Shown: positions 6,036 to 14,293 of the stretch, one piece after another
Numbering within the stretch: the stretch's first letter is position 1
Layout: each line of letters starts with the position of its first letter
From: Actinophytocola xanthii
GTDB taxonomy: Bacteria; Actinomycetota; Actinomycetes; Mycobacteriales; Pseudonocardiaceae
NCBI RefSeq assembly: GCF_001921205.1
Contig: NZ_MSIE01000078.1
Coordinates: 1 to 32,730 of the forward strand
Reading direction: 5' to 3'
Length of the DNA stretch: 32,730 nucleotides
Notes under the pieces: model-generated
What the model saw: the letters and a program-made list of their open reading frames with translations, nothing else
What the model was told of the DNA's origin: nothing
The model's database searches: none
Translations under genes and position numbers: made by a program

Positions 6036-8855
6036 ATGCCGGGTGGTGCGTCTGCGCTTGTTGGCCGCGACGCCGAACTCTCGGCGCTGGTCCGGTGGAT
6101 CGAGGAGCTCGCCCGTGGAACGGGGCGGGCGGTGTTGGTCGAGGGCGAGCCGGGTATCGGCAAGTCGTCGCTGGTGCGTGCCGCGGTGGCGGTCGCGGGG
6201 CGGCGTGGCTGTCAGGTGTTGTGGGCCGAGGGCGATGAGCTGGGTCAGGCGTTGCCCCTGCGGCCGTTGCTGGACGCGTTGGCTGTCGGGGAGTTGGACA
6301 CCGAGCCCAGGCTGGCGACGATCCGGCGGCTGCTGCGGGGTGAGGTCAGTGGTGGTGCCGACCCGACCGTTGCCGCCTCGGAGCAGATGCTCACCCTGAT
6401 GACCGAACTGTGCAGCGCGGCGCCGACCGTTCTGGTGGTCGATGACCTGCAATGGGCGGATACCGCGACGATCGGCGTGTGGGAGTGGTTGGCCCGCTCG
6501 GCCGAGCGGTCCGCCCTGCTGCTGATCGGCATCGTCCGGCCGATCCCCCAGCGCGACGATCTTGACGCGATTCGTCGCGCAGTCGGCGAGCCCGGCACCG
6601 TCCGCCTCGGCGGGCTACCCACGAAGGCGGTCGCGAACCTGGTCAGCGCGATCTCCGACGGACAGCCCGGCGAGGAGCTGCTGCGGCTCGCCGACGGGGC
6701 GGCGGGGAACCCGCTGTACCTGACCGAGCTGTTGGAGGCACTGCTGCGATCGGACCGGCTCAAGGTCAACGACACCGGGGTGATCGAGGTGACCGGCGGC
6801 CCGGTCCCCGAATCCCTCTACGCCGCGATCGCCGACCGGCTCGACTTCCTGCCGCGCGAGCTGCGCACGACGCTGCAGGCCGCGGCCCTGCTCGGGATGG
6901 AGTTCCCGGTCACCGACCTCGCGTTGGTGCGCAACTGCCGCATCGCCGACCTGGTGCCGGCGATCGACGAGGCCTGCGCCGCGGGCGTGCTCACCGACGT
7001 CCGGGACAAGCTGGTCTTCCGCCATCCGCTGATCCGCCAGGCCCTCTACGACGACATCGCCGACGCGGTGCGCCCGGCCTGGCACCAGGACGCCGCCCGC
7101 GCGCTGGCGGAGGCCGGGGTGCCGCACGATCGGGTCGCCCGCCAGCTGCTCCAGGCGGTCAGCGCCCCGGGCGCCGGCCCGCTGGACGACCGGCTGCTGG
7201 ACTGGCTGGCCGAGGCCGCACCCATCCTCATCGCCCAGACCCCCAAGACCGCGGTCAACCTGCTGCGCCAGGCCTCCCGCCGCTCACCCGCGGACACCGA
7301 ACGCGGCGCCAAGCTCGCCTCCCGCCTGGCCGACGCCCTGTTCCGCGCCGGCGACCACGTCCGCGCGGCGCGGGTCGCGCACCGGGCGATGGCCGTGATC
7401 ACCGAACCCGACCTGCTGGTCGACCTGCACTGGACCGCCGCCCAGTGCCGGGCACTGGCCGGCCGCGCCGAGGAGTCGTTCGAGTCCCTGGCCCGGGCCC
7501 TCGAGCTCCCCGGAATGTCGGCCCGACACCGCGCCCGGCTGCTGGTGATGACCGCCCGCGCCCACCGGGACCTGGGTGAGGTGACCGTCGCCGGACGAGT
7601 CGCGACCGAGGCCCTCACGACCGCCGAACAGGCCGGCGACCGCTGGGCGGTCGGCTGGGCCCTGCACGTGCTGATCATCGTCTCGATCATGCAGGGCGAT
7701 GTCGAGAAGGCACTGCCGCTGTTCGAACGTGCACTCGAGGTCGTCGAGGACGACACCACCCTCACCGACCTCGGACTCCTGCTCCAGATCAACAAGGCAG
7801 TCGCCCTCGGCGACCTGGACCGCTACGACGACGCCCTTCACGCGGCCGAGCGCGTCCGCCACCGCGCCGACCAGACCGGCAGCCTCGTGCGCCTGGCCCA
7901 GGCCCAGACCGCGCTCACCGAGCTGCTGTTCGAGGTCGGCCGCTGGGACGACGCCCAGGCCGAGATCGAGAACCTCTCCGACGACTTCAAGGACCCCGGC
8001 GTCACCTGCTGCGACCGCGGCATCGCCGCCGTCATCGCGTTCCACCGCGGCGACCCCGCCACCGCCCGCCAACACCTCCAGCTCGCCGCCCCCAGCGCCG
8101 AGAAGATCGGCAACCGCGTCATCGCCCCCCTCACCCTCGCCCGCAGCCTCCACCACGAGATCAACGACCAACCCGCCGACGCCCTCGCCGAGCTCACCGC
8201 CTGCGTCACCGGCCACGCCGAAGAACTCGACGAAATGGAAGACCTCCTCCCCGAAGCCGCCCGCCTCGCCGCCCGCATCGGCACCACCGGCACCGCCACC
8301 GACATCGCCGCGCAGACCGCCACCCTCGCCCGCCGCTCCCAGGTACCCCACCGCGTCGCCGCCGCCGCCTACTGCCGCGGCCTGCTCGAACGCGACCCCG
8401 CCCTGCTCCAGCAGGCCGCCGAGCACTACCACGAAGCCAACCGCCCACTCCAACGCGCCAAAGCACTCGAAGCCGCCGCCATCACCCACGTCGGCCGCGG
8501 CGACCGCGACGCCGCCCGCACCGCCTTCACCCACGCCGACGACCTCTACGACCATCTCGGCGCCCACTGGGACCAGACCCATCTGCGCGCCCAGCTCCGC
8601 CGGTACGGCATCCGCCGAGGCCCGCGGGTCAAGCACCGCCAGGCCAAGGTCGGCTGGAAGAGCCTCACGCCGACCGAGACCAAGATCGCCGGCATGGTGG
8701 CCGCCGGGCTGCCGAACCGGCAGATCGCCGAGCAGCTCGTGCTGTCGCCGCGCACCGTCGGTACGCACGTGTCGCACATCCTGGCGAAGCTGGGGGTCCG
8801 CTCCCGCATCGACATCGCCAGGGAGGCGGCCGAGCACTCGCGCGTGCCGAGGTAG
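6036..8855 (+). CDS. LAL-type AAA ATPase / LuxR transcriptional regulator
   Basis: This is a 939-residue LAL (large ATP-binding LuxR) regulator. It opens with ALVGRDAELSALVRWIEEL, then Walker A EGEPGIGKSSLV at about residues 36-47, Walker B VLVVDDLQWAD near 136-146, and a STAND/AAA_16-type ATPase module. A long Ala-rich helical middle of about 500 residues looks like TPR repeats. The last 65 residues are a LuxR/GerE helix-turn-helix: LTPTETKIAGMVAAGLPNRQ, then IAEQL, then LSPRTVGTHVSHILAKLGV. Such proteins usually activate neighbouring operons in response to a small ligand. The frame is open from 5952, with ATGs at 5952, 6000 and 6036. I chose 6036 since it is closest to the conserved ALVGRD start, but no ribosome site is decisive. 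The target could be the divergent peptide gene or the coiled-coil gene downstream, which is inference. Confidence 0.93.
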   Translation: MPGGASALVGRDAELSALVRWIEELARGTGRAVLVEGEPGIGKSSLVRAAVAVAGRRGCQVLWAEGDELGQALPLRPLLDALAVGELDTEPRLATIRRLLRGEVSGGADPTVAASEQMLTLMTELCSAAPTVLVVDDLQWADTATIGVWEWLARSAERSALLLIGIVRPIPQRDDLDAIRRAVGEPGTVRLGGLPTKAVANLVSAISDGQPGEELLRLADGAAGNPLYLTELLEALLRSDRLKVNDTGVIEVTGGPVPESLYAAIADRLDFLPRELRTTLQAAALLGMEFPVTDLALVRNCRIADLVPAIDEACAAGVLTDVRDKLVFRHPLIRQALYDDIADAVRPAWHQDAARALAEAGVPHDRVARQLLQAVSAPGAGPLDDRLLDWLAEAAPILIAQTPKTAVNLLRQASRRSPADTERGAKLASRLADALFRAGDHVRAARVAHRAMAVITEPDLLVDLHWTAAQCRALAGRAEESFESLARALELPGMSARHRARLLVMTARAHRDLGEVTVAGRVATEALTTAEQAGDRWAVGWALHVLIIVSIMQGDVEKALPLFERALEVVEDDTTLTDLGLLLQINKAVALGDLDRYDDALHAAERVRHRADQTGSLVRLAQAQTALTELLFEVGRWDDAQAEIENLSDDFKDPGVTCCDRGIAAVIAFHRGDPATARQHLQLAAPSAEKIGNRVIAPLTLARSLHHEINDQPADALAELTACVTGHAEELDEMEDLLPEAARLAARIGTTGTATDIAAQTATLARRSQVPHRVAAAAYCRGLLERDPALLQQAAEHYHEANRPLQRAKALEAAAITHVGRGDRDAARTAFTHADDLYDHLGAHWDQTHLRAQLRRYGIRRGPRVKHRQAKVGWKSLTPTETKIAGMVAAGLPNRQIAEQLVLSPRTVGTHVSHILAKLGVRSRIDIAREAAEHSRVPR

Positions 8856-8860
8856 GTCGC

Positions 8861-8874
8861 GCGAGGCACCTCGC
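8861..8874. terminator. Short hairpin after the LAL gene (weak)
   Basis: GCGAG at 8861-8865 pairs with CTCGC at 8870-8874 across a GCAC loop, five bases after the LAL stop codon. It has no T run and a short stem, so termination is doubtful. The remaining bases to 9076 hold no other gene that I can support. Confidence 0.3.
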
Positions 8875-9076
8875 TGTCCGGGGTGGACCGGGGTCGGTTC
8901 CGCGAAGATTCCTCGGCATGCCAAGGTGATCAGCGGCAGCGGGACCCGATCGTCGAAGTGCGCCGAAGGGCCTTCACCACCTGCCGCTTCTGCTGGTATA
9001 CGTGGGACGGCACGTTCTGTCGCGAATCACGTCTCTGTCCACTTGGGATAGTCACGTGGGAGGGAGTGGTGGCCGG

Positions 9077-11392
9077 GTGGGCGACGGCAGGGAGCTGGTA
9101 CCGCTTCGCACCGGGTTCGACGTGGTGTTACGCGGCTACCGGCGCGGGCCGGTCCTGGACTACGTGCGGAGCGTGGAGGAAGAGCTGCGCATGCTTGCCG
9201 CGGACCGGGACGCGAACGCCGAGCTCGCGGAGGGGCTGACCCGGCAGATCGAGCAGCTGCGCGCGGAGAACACCAGGCTGCGGCAACGTTTCGACGAGAT
9301 GTGCCGAACCCCGGTCGAGCCGGAGGCACTGCAGGGGCGGCTGCGCCGGATGCTCGAGCTGGCCAGGGAGGAGGCGGCGGAGATCACCGCGCGCGCCCAG
9401 GCGGCGGCCGAGAACTGCTGGGCCGGCGCCGAGGAGGCCGCCGGCCGGTTGCGTGCACGGTACGAGGAGTCGATCGCGGAGCTGGACACCCGCCGGCGGG
9501 CGATGGAGGCCGAGCACCGGACGCTGCTGCGCCAGACGCGGACCGAGGTCGCGGTGATGACGACCGAGGCGGACCGCCGGCGGGAGGAGTTGGACAGCCG
9601 CGCGGCCCGCCGCCGGGAGCAGGTCGAGGCCGACTTCGAGATGGCGATGGCGGCACGCAGGACAGAGGCCATGCGAGAGATCAGCACGCGGAAACTCGCC
9701 ACCCGCACCGAAGCCGAACGCCTGCTCCGCGAGGCAAGGGCGGAGTCCACCCGCCTGCTCGACGAGGCGGTGGCCGCCGCCGACCACACCCGCACCGAGG
9801 CGACCGCCGACGCAACCCGGCTGGTCGCCGACGCCACCACCGAAGCCACCCGCCGGAGGGCGGAGGCCACCACCCACGCCGAGAACCTCCTCGACCAGGC
9901 ACTCACCGCGGCCGACCACACCCGCACGGAGGCAACCGCCGAAGCCAGCCGCCTCGTCGCCGACGCCACCACCGAAGCCACCCGCCGGAGGGCGGAGGCC
10001 ACCACCCACGCCGAGAACCTCCTCGACCAGGCACTCACCGCGGCCGACCACACCCGCACGGAGGCAACCGCCGAAGCCAGCCGCCTCGTCGCCGACGCCA
10101 CCACCGAAGCCACCCGCCGGAGGGCGGAGGCCACCACCCACGCCGAGAACCTCCTCGACCAGGCACTCACCGCGGCCGACCACACCCGCACGGAGGCAAC
10201 CGCCGAAGCCAGCCGCCTCGTCGCCGACGCCACCACCGAAGCCACCCGCCGGAGGGCGGAGGCCACCACCCACGCCGAGAACCTCCTCGACCAGGCACTC
10301 ACCGCGGCCGACCACACCCGCACGGAGGCAACCGCCGAAGCCAGCCGCCTCGTCGCCGACGCCACCACCGAAGCCACCCGCCGGAGGGCGGAGGCCACCA
10401 CCCACGCCGAGAACCTCCTCGACCAGGCACTCACCGCGGCCGACCACACCCGCACGGAGGCAACCGCCGAAGCCAGCCGCCTCGTCGCCGACGCCACCAC
10501 CGAAGCCACCCGCCGCGTGCGCGAAGCCACCACCCACGCCAACACCCTCATCGACCAGGCCACCACCGCCGCCGACCGCACCCGCACCGACGCAACCGCC
10601 GAAGCCAGCCGGCTCGTCGCCGACGCCACCACCGACGCCACCCGCCGCGTGCGCGAAGCCACCACCCACGCCAACCACCTCCTCGACCAGGCACTCACTG
10701 CGGCCGACCACACCCGCACGGAGGCGACCGCCGAAGTCAGCCGCCTCGTCGCCGACGCCACCACCGAAGCCACCCGCCGACTCGACGAGGCCCGAGCGGA
10801 AGCCACCCGACTCCTCGACGAAGCACTGGCCGCCGCCGACCACACCCGCACCGAGGCCACGGCCGAGGCGACCCGCCTGGTGGCCGACGCGAGGGCGGAG
10901 GCGACCCGCCGGAGGAGGCATGCCACGGCCGACGCCAACCGGCTCGTCGCCGAGGCCACCGCACACGCGAGCCACCTCGTCGCCCAGGCCGACACCGACG
11001 CGAACCGGCGCGTCGAACGGGCGACGGCCCACGCCGACCGGCTGGTCGCCAACGCCACCACCCGGGCCGAGCGCCTGGTCACCACGGCCGTGACGCAGGC
11101 CGAGCACCTCGTGGACGAGGCCACGCTGCGGGCGGACCACCTGTTGGTCGACGCCACCGCCACCGCCAGCCGCCTGGTCGCCGACGCCAGCGGCGAGGCC
11201 GCCCGCCGCGTCGAGGCGGCCCGCCGGGAGGTCCGCGAGCTGCGTACCCTCCGCTCCGCGGTGGCCGCTCAGATCGAGTCCGCGCACGAGATGCTGACCG
11301 ACGCCGCTCCCCTGCTCACGCCCCAACCCGACGAGCCAGAGACCATCCCGGTCCCCGTCCCCCGGGACCACGTCCCCCAACCCACCGCCTGA
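9077..11392 (+). CDS. DivIVA-like coiled-coil protein with hendecad repeats (Scy/FilP-like)
   Basis: This 771-residue protein starts with a short DivIVA-like segment (GFDVVLRGYRRGPVLDYV, about residues 13-30). A heptad-like coiled coil follows to about residue 215. After it comes a very long Ala/Thr/Arg/Glu-rich rod to about residue 740, then a Pro-rich C-terminal tail. The rod is built on 11-residue units such as ATTHAENLLDQ, the mark of a hendecad coiled coil, and these form a 44-residue super-repeat. The layout resembles the actinobacterial cytoskeletal scaffold proteins Scy and FilP, which act at hyphal tips, and proteins often labelled 'cellulose-binding' in databases. GTG 9077 is chosen as start because the sequence before it (from 9002) looks non-coding and a GGGAGGGAG purine run lies upstream at about 9057-9065, though its spacing is long. 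It converges with a glycosyltransferase gene. Confidence 0.85.
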   Translation: MGDGRELVPLRTGFDVVLRGYRRGPVLDYVRSVEEELRMLAADRDANAELAEGLTRQIEQLRAENTRLRQRFDEMCRTPVEPEALQGRLRRMLELAREEAAEITARAQAAAENCWAGAEEAAGRLRARYEESIAELDTRRRAMEAEHRTLLRQTRTEVAVMTTEADRRREELDSRAARRREQVEADFEMAMAARRTEAMREISTRKLATRTEAERLLREARAESTRLLDEAVAAADHTRTEATADATRLVADATTEATRRRAEATTHAENLLDQALTAADHTRTEATAEASRLVADATTEATRRRAEATTHAENLLDQALTAADHTRTEATAEASRLVADATTEATRRRAEATTHAENLLDQALTAADHTRTEATAEASRLVADATTEATRRRAEATTHAENLLDQALTAADHTRTEATAEASRLVADATTEATRRRAEATTHAENLLDQALTAADHTRTEATAEASRLVADATTEATRRVREATTHANTLIDQATTAADRTRTDATAEASRLVADATTDATRRVREATTHANHLLDQALTAADHTRTEATAEVSRLVADATTEATRRLDEARAEATRLLDEALAAADHTRTEATAEATRLVADARAEATRRRRHATADANRLVAEATAHASHLVAQADTDANRRVERATAHADRLVANATTRAERLVTTAVTQAEHLVDEATLRADHLLVDATATASRLVADASGEAARRVEAARREVRELRTLRSAVAAQIESAHEMLTDAAPLLTPQPDEPETIPVPVPRDHVPQPTA
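9851..10510 (+). repeat. Five exact 132-bp tandem repeats inside the coiled-coil gene
   Basis: Units start at 9851, 9983, 10115, 10247 and 10379. By eye all five are identical base for base, each starting CGCCGGAGGGCGGAGGCC. The unit is 44 codons, or four 11-residue units, and stays in frame. Diverged copies flank the block: one at 9719-9850, and others from 10511 to about 10906 where the start of the unit changes to CGCCGCGTGCGCGAAGCC. Identity at synonymous sites means recent amplification or gene conversion. Confidence 0.97.
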
Positions 11393-11398
11393 CGCGCC

Positions 11399-11414
11399 GG
11401 CTCGCGGACGAGCC
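11399..11414. terminator. Hairpin between convergent coiled-coil and glycosyltransferase genes
   Basis: GGCTCG at 11399-11404 pairs perfectly with CGAGCC at 11409-11414 over a CGGA loop. It fills the 24-base gap between the stop codons of the two convergent genes and could stop transcription in both directions. The stem is short but fully G/C-rich, and there is no T run. Confidence 0.55.
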
Positions 11415-11416
11415 CG

Positions 11417-12382
11417 TCACCGGACCAACGACGTGAGCACCCCGTCCCAGTCCTCCAGGAACCGGCCAAGGCCGAAGCGACGCAGGGCGTACTCCCGGGC
11501 GCTCTTGCCGGTCCGCTGGGCCAGCTCGGGCTCGGCCATCAGCTCCCGCAGACCGGCCACGAGCACGTCCAGCCGGGTGGAGAGCACCCCGGCCTCCGGC
11601 GGCACGGCCTCCACTGCCTCGGTCGAGGCCAGGCAGACCACCGGCATCCCGATCTGCATGGCCTCGATCAGCGACAGCCCCAGCGAGGTCCACCGCAGCG
11701 GGTGGACGTAGACCCGGCGCCGGGCCAGCTCGGGGTGCAGCCGGTCGTGGGGCAGGTCGCCGACCAGGCCGAGCCGGTCCCCGGCCAACCCCAACCGGGT
11801 GTCCAGTCCGTCCAGCCCCATGCCGAACACGTCGACCGGCGCCACCTCGGTGAAACGCGGCAGCAGGTCGCTCCCGGTCACCCGCCAGCGGCGGACCGGC
11901 TCGTTGGTGACGAACCCCGCCCGCGCCAGCTCGCCGGAGTAACGCGCGGCGGGCTCGACGATCCCGTGCTCGACCACCACGGTCGGCGCCCGGCCGTTGT
12001 CCCACATCCACTCGTTGAAGTGGGTGACGTGCGCGATCGGCACGTCGTCGCGGTCGGCCAGCGGGTGCCGGGTGTTGGGGACGTCGCCCTTCGGGGTGTT
12101 GTGCTCGACGAACACCGCCGGGACGTCGCGACCCGGCCGGCGGCCGAGCCAGCGCTCGGCGAGCTCGAGCTCCTCGGTGCGCTGCAGGACCACCACGTCC
12201 ACGTCGGTGTCGGCCAGCCGGTCCGCCGGCACGTCCTCGGCCGGCCAGTCGCGGTCGCCGCGCCCACCGCCCCACGGCCCGCGCTCGGGCAGCGTCGGCA
12301 GCAGGTAGTGGTGCCGACCGCGGACGAAGGCACTGGTCCAGGAGCCGTGCACGTGCCAGAGCAGCACGCGGAGCGGGTTCAC
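11417..12382 (-). CDS. GT4-like glycosyltransferase
   Basis: This is a 321-residue glycosyltransferase with a GT-B look. The N-terminal half has VLLWHVHGSW and, further on, FVEHNTPKGD and VTHFNEWMW, which suggest a donor/acceptor cleft. The C-terminal half has the GT4-type pattern VYVHPLRWTSLGLSLIEAMQ followed by IGMPVV, with the Glu of SLIEAMQ in the place of the second Glu of the EX7E motif. The first Glu is not evident. Start GTG 12382 has GGAGG 7 bases upstream and overlaps the stop codon of the GT2 gene by four bases, so the two are translationally coupled. A longer open frame to 12526 lacks these signals. It probably adds sugars to the same glycan as the heptose operon, by context. Confidence 0.82.
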   Translation of the reverse strand: MNPLRVLLWHVHGSWTSAFVRGRHHYLLPTLPERGPWGGGRGDRDWPAEDVPADRLADTDVDVVVLQRTEELELAERWLGRRPGRDVPAVFVEHNTPKGDVPNTRHPLADRDDVPIAHVTHFNEWMWDNGRAPTVVVEHGIVEPAARYSGELARAGFVTNEPVRRWRVTGSDLLPRFTEVAPVDVFGMGLDGLDTRLGLAGDRLGLVGDLPHDRLHPELARRRVYVHPLRWTSLGLSLIEAMQIGMPVVCLASTEAVEAVPPEAGVLSTRLDVLVAGLRELMAEPELAQRTGKSAREYALRRFGLGRFLEDWDGVLTSLVR

Positions 12383-13254
12383 GACGACACCTCCTGCAGA
12401 CGCTGGAACTCGGAGATCACGCGGGTCACCTCGACCCGCCGGTCGGGCACGGTCGTGGGGGACTCCAGGTGCAGCGCGCCGCTGGGTAACACGCCCGCCC
12501 CGCCGTAGCGGGCCATCACCCGCCACTGGGCGCCCAGGTCCTCACCGGCGTGCTCCACCGGCAGGTCCGGCCAGAAGTCGAACCCGCCGCACTCGAGCAG
12601 CTTGGCCCGGTCGTAGAGGACGCAGCCGCCGATCCAGGCGATCTTGTAGGCCCGCCACTCCCCCTGCCGCAGGCCGAGGTTCCGCTCCAGGTGGTACGGG
12701 TTCGCCGCGACGTGCAGCGAGGCGCGTCCCCGCTCGGGCAGGTCCCACCCCATGACCTCCGGCTCCACCGGGCCGTCCCACTCCTCGAACGGTGTCAGCT
12801 GGTGGGGCCGCTCGTCCTCGACGAAGGACAGACCGATAGGTGCGGCGCCGACGAAGCCGCAGCCGAGCCTGCCGATCGCGGTCCGGAGGCGGCCGATCAC
12901 GCCCGGCTCCAGCCACACGTCGTCGTCGAGGAACAGCACGTACGGCGCGCTCGCCTGGTCCAGCAGGTAGGCGCGGTGCTCGGCCAGCCCTCGCCGGGGC
13001 AGGTGCCGCACGAACTGCACCTCGTGTCCGGTCAACCGCAGGCGCCGGGCCATGGTCTGGACCGGGGCGGGTGCGAAGGAGGGTTCGTCGTCGGACTGGT
13101 CGCTCACCAGGACCCGGAAGTGCGGGTGGTCCTGGCCGGCGAGCCCGCCCAGGGTGGTGGCGAGCTCCGCCGGGCGGTTCCTGGTGGGAATGACGACGTC
13201 CACATCCGGGTAGACCCCGGACGAGGCGGACAGCTGGGGACCGGGTTCCGTCAT
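12379..13254 (-). CDS. GT2 family glycosyltransferase
   Basis: This is a 291-residue GT-A glycosyltransferase of family 2. It shows the N-terminal donor-binding strand VDVVIPTRNRPAELATTL, the DXD-type motif YVLFLDDDVWLEPGVI near residues 108-123, and a later acidic motif AGEDLGAQWR, which fits the ED motif that holds the catalytic base in many GT2 enzymes. WIGGCVLYDRAKLLECGGFD is also typical of the acceptor side. There are no membrane helices, so it is cytosolic or peripheral. ATG 13254 gives a start right before the conserved strand, but has little Shine-Dalgarno sequence. It is divergent from the GT9 gene at 13325 with only 70 bases between, and it is the first gene of a two-gene operon with the GT4-like gene. 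Confidence 0.9.
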   Translation of the reverse strand: MTEPGPQLSASSGVYPDVDVVIPTRNRPAELATTLGGLAGQDHPHFRVLVSDQSDDEPSFAPAPVQTMARRLRLTGHEVQFVRHLPRRGLAEHRAYLLDQASAPYVLFLDDDVWLEPGVIGRLRTAIGRLGCGFVGAAPIGLSFVEDERPHQLTPFEEWDGPVEPEVMGWDLPERGRASLHVAANPYHLERNLGLRQGEWRAYKIAWIGGCVLYDRAKLLECGGFDFWPDLPVEHAGEDLGAQWRVMARYGGAGVLPSGALHLESPTTVPDRRVEVTRVISEFQRLQEVSS

Positions 13255-13324
13255 GCCCGTCGTATGCCCGTGCCCGGCCCGGTCAAACGCGTGTAGCCGC
13301 GCCGGCGGAGGGTACTTGTCGACC

Positions 13325-14293
13325 ATGTCCGACCTCCTCGTCCTGCGGGCCCTCGGGATCGGTGACCTGCTGGTCGCGGTGCCCGCGCTCCGCGGCCTGC
13401 GGCGCGCCTTCCCCCGGGACCGGATGGTGCTGGCCGCACCCGCGACGCTCGGGGAGCTGGTCGCGCTGACCGGGGTCGTCGACGAGCTGTTGCCGACCCC
13501 GGAGCTGGGCGCCCTGCGCTGGTCGGACCCCGATCCCGCGGTCGCTGTGAACCTGCACGGCGCCGGCCCGGAGAGCACGGCCGACCTCGTGGCCACCCGG
13601 CCGGGGCGGCTGTTCGCCCACCGGCACGAGGCGTTCCCCGAGCTCGCCGGGCCGTCCTGGGTGGAGGACCAACCCGAGGCGCGGCGCTGGTGCCGGCTGC
13701 TCGCCTGGTACGGGGTGGACGCCGACCCGACCGAGCTGGCGCTCACGCGCCCCGCCGTGCCCAGCGCGGCACCCGAAGCGGTCGTCGTGCACCCCGGCGC
13801 GGCCTTCGGCGCCCGCCGCTGGCCCCCCGACCGCTTCGCCGCGGTGGCGCGGCGCCTTCGCGAGGCCGGGTACCGGGTCGTGGTCACCGGTTCGGACGCC
13901 GAGCGCGCGCTGGCCGAGCGGGTCGCGGCCGGGGCCGGGCTGCCGGAGCGGGCGGTGCTCGCCGGCCGGCTCGGCCTCTCCGACCTCGCCGCGCTGGTCG
14001 CCGGGGCGAGCCTGCTGGTCAGCAACGACACGGGGATCGGCCACCTGGCGACGGCGTACGGCACGCCGTCGGTCGTGTTGTACGGCCCGACCTCGCCGGC
14101 CCGGTGGGGCCCGCCGCCCGACCGCGAGCAGCACCGCGTGCTGTGGGCGGGCCAGGTCGGCGACCCGTTCACCGACGAGCCGTCGGCCGGCCTGCTCCGG
14201 TTGACCGTGCCCGACGTGCTCGAGGCCACCGCGGAGGTGCTCGCCGCGACCGGAGCGCGCTCACCGGCCACGGATGCGGTCGATCAGCGCTGA
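13325..14293 (+). CDS. GT9 family (heptosyltransferase-like) glycosyltransferase
   Basis: This 322-residue enzyme belongs to GT9, the family of ADP-heptose:LPS heptosyltransferases. The marks are LLVLRALGIGDLLVAVPALR at the N-terminus, VVHPGAAFGARRWP at the start of the second Rossmann domain, and LVSNDTGIGHLATAYGTPSV followed by VLYGPTSPARWGPP. It lacks the Cys-rich tail of the other two GT9 proteins here. Start ATG 13325 is preceded by GGAGGG at about 12 bases. TTG 13316, three codons upstream, has better spacing and cannot be excluded. It is the only plus-strand gene of the heptose locus, and its last 33 bases overlap the 3' end of hldE on the opposite strand. Confidence 0.9.
   Translation: MSDLLVLRALGIGDLLVAVPALRGLRRAFPRDRMVLAAPATLGELVALTGVVDELLPTPELGALRWSDPDPAVAVNLHGAGPESTADLVATRPGRLFAHRHEAFPELAGPSWVEDQPEARRWCRLLAWYGVDADPTELALTRPAVPSAAPEAVVVHPGAAFGARRWPPDRFAAVARRLREAGYRVVVTGSDAERALAERVAAGAGLPERAVLAGRLGLSDLAALVAGASLLVSNDTGIGHLATAYGTPSVVLYGPTSPARWGPPPDREQHRVLWAGQVGDPFTDEPSAGLLRLTVPDVLEATAEVLAATGARSPATDAVDQR

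Noticed and set aside
7284-8924. 546-codon minus-strand frame opposite the LAL gene
   Set aside because: The Gly/Val-rich product has no recognisable motif, and the plus strand encodes the TPR-like and LuxR helix-turn-helix part of the regulator.
9851-10510. CRISPR array
   Set aside because: The 132-bp units are contiguous with no unique spacers, stay in frame and encode 11-residue coiled-coil units.
9128-11380. 750-codon open frame on the minus strand (and 9160-11163, 9301-11436) opposite the coiled-coil gene
   Set aside because: They are GC-driven shadows of the repeat region. Their products are low-complexity Gly/Val/Arg-rich repeats without family motifs, while the plus frame has the DivIVA-like start and hendecad pattern.
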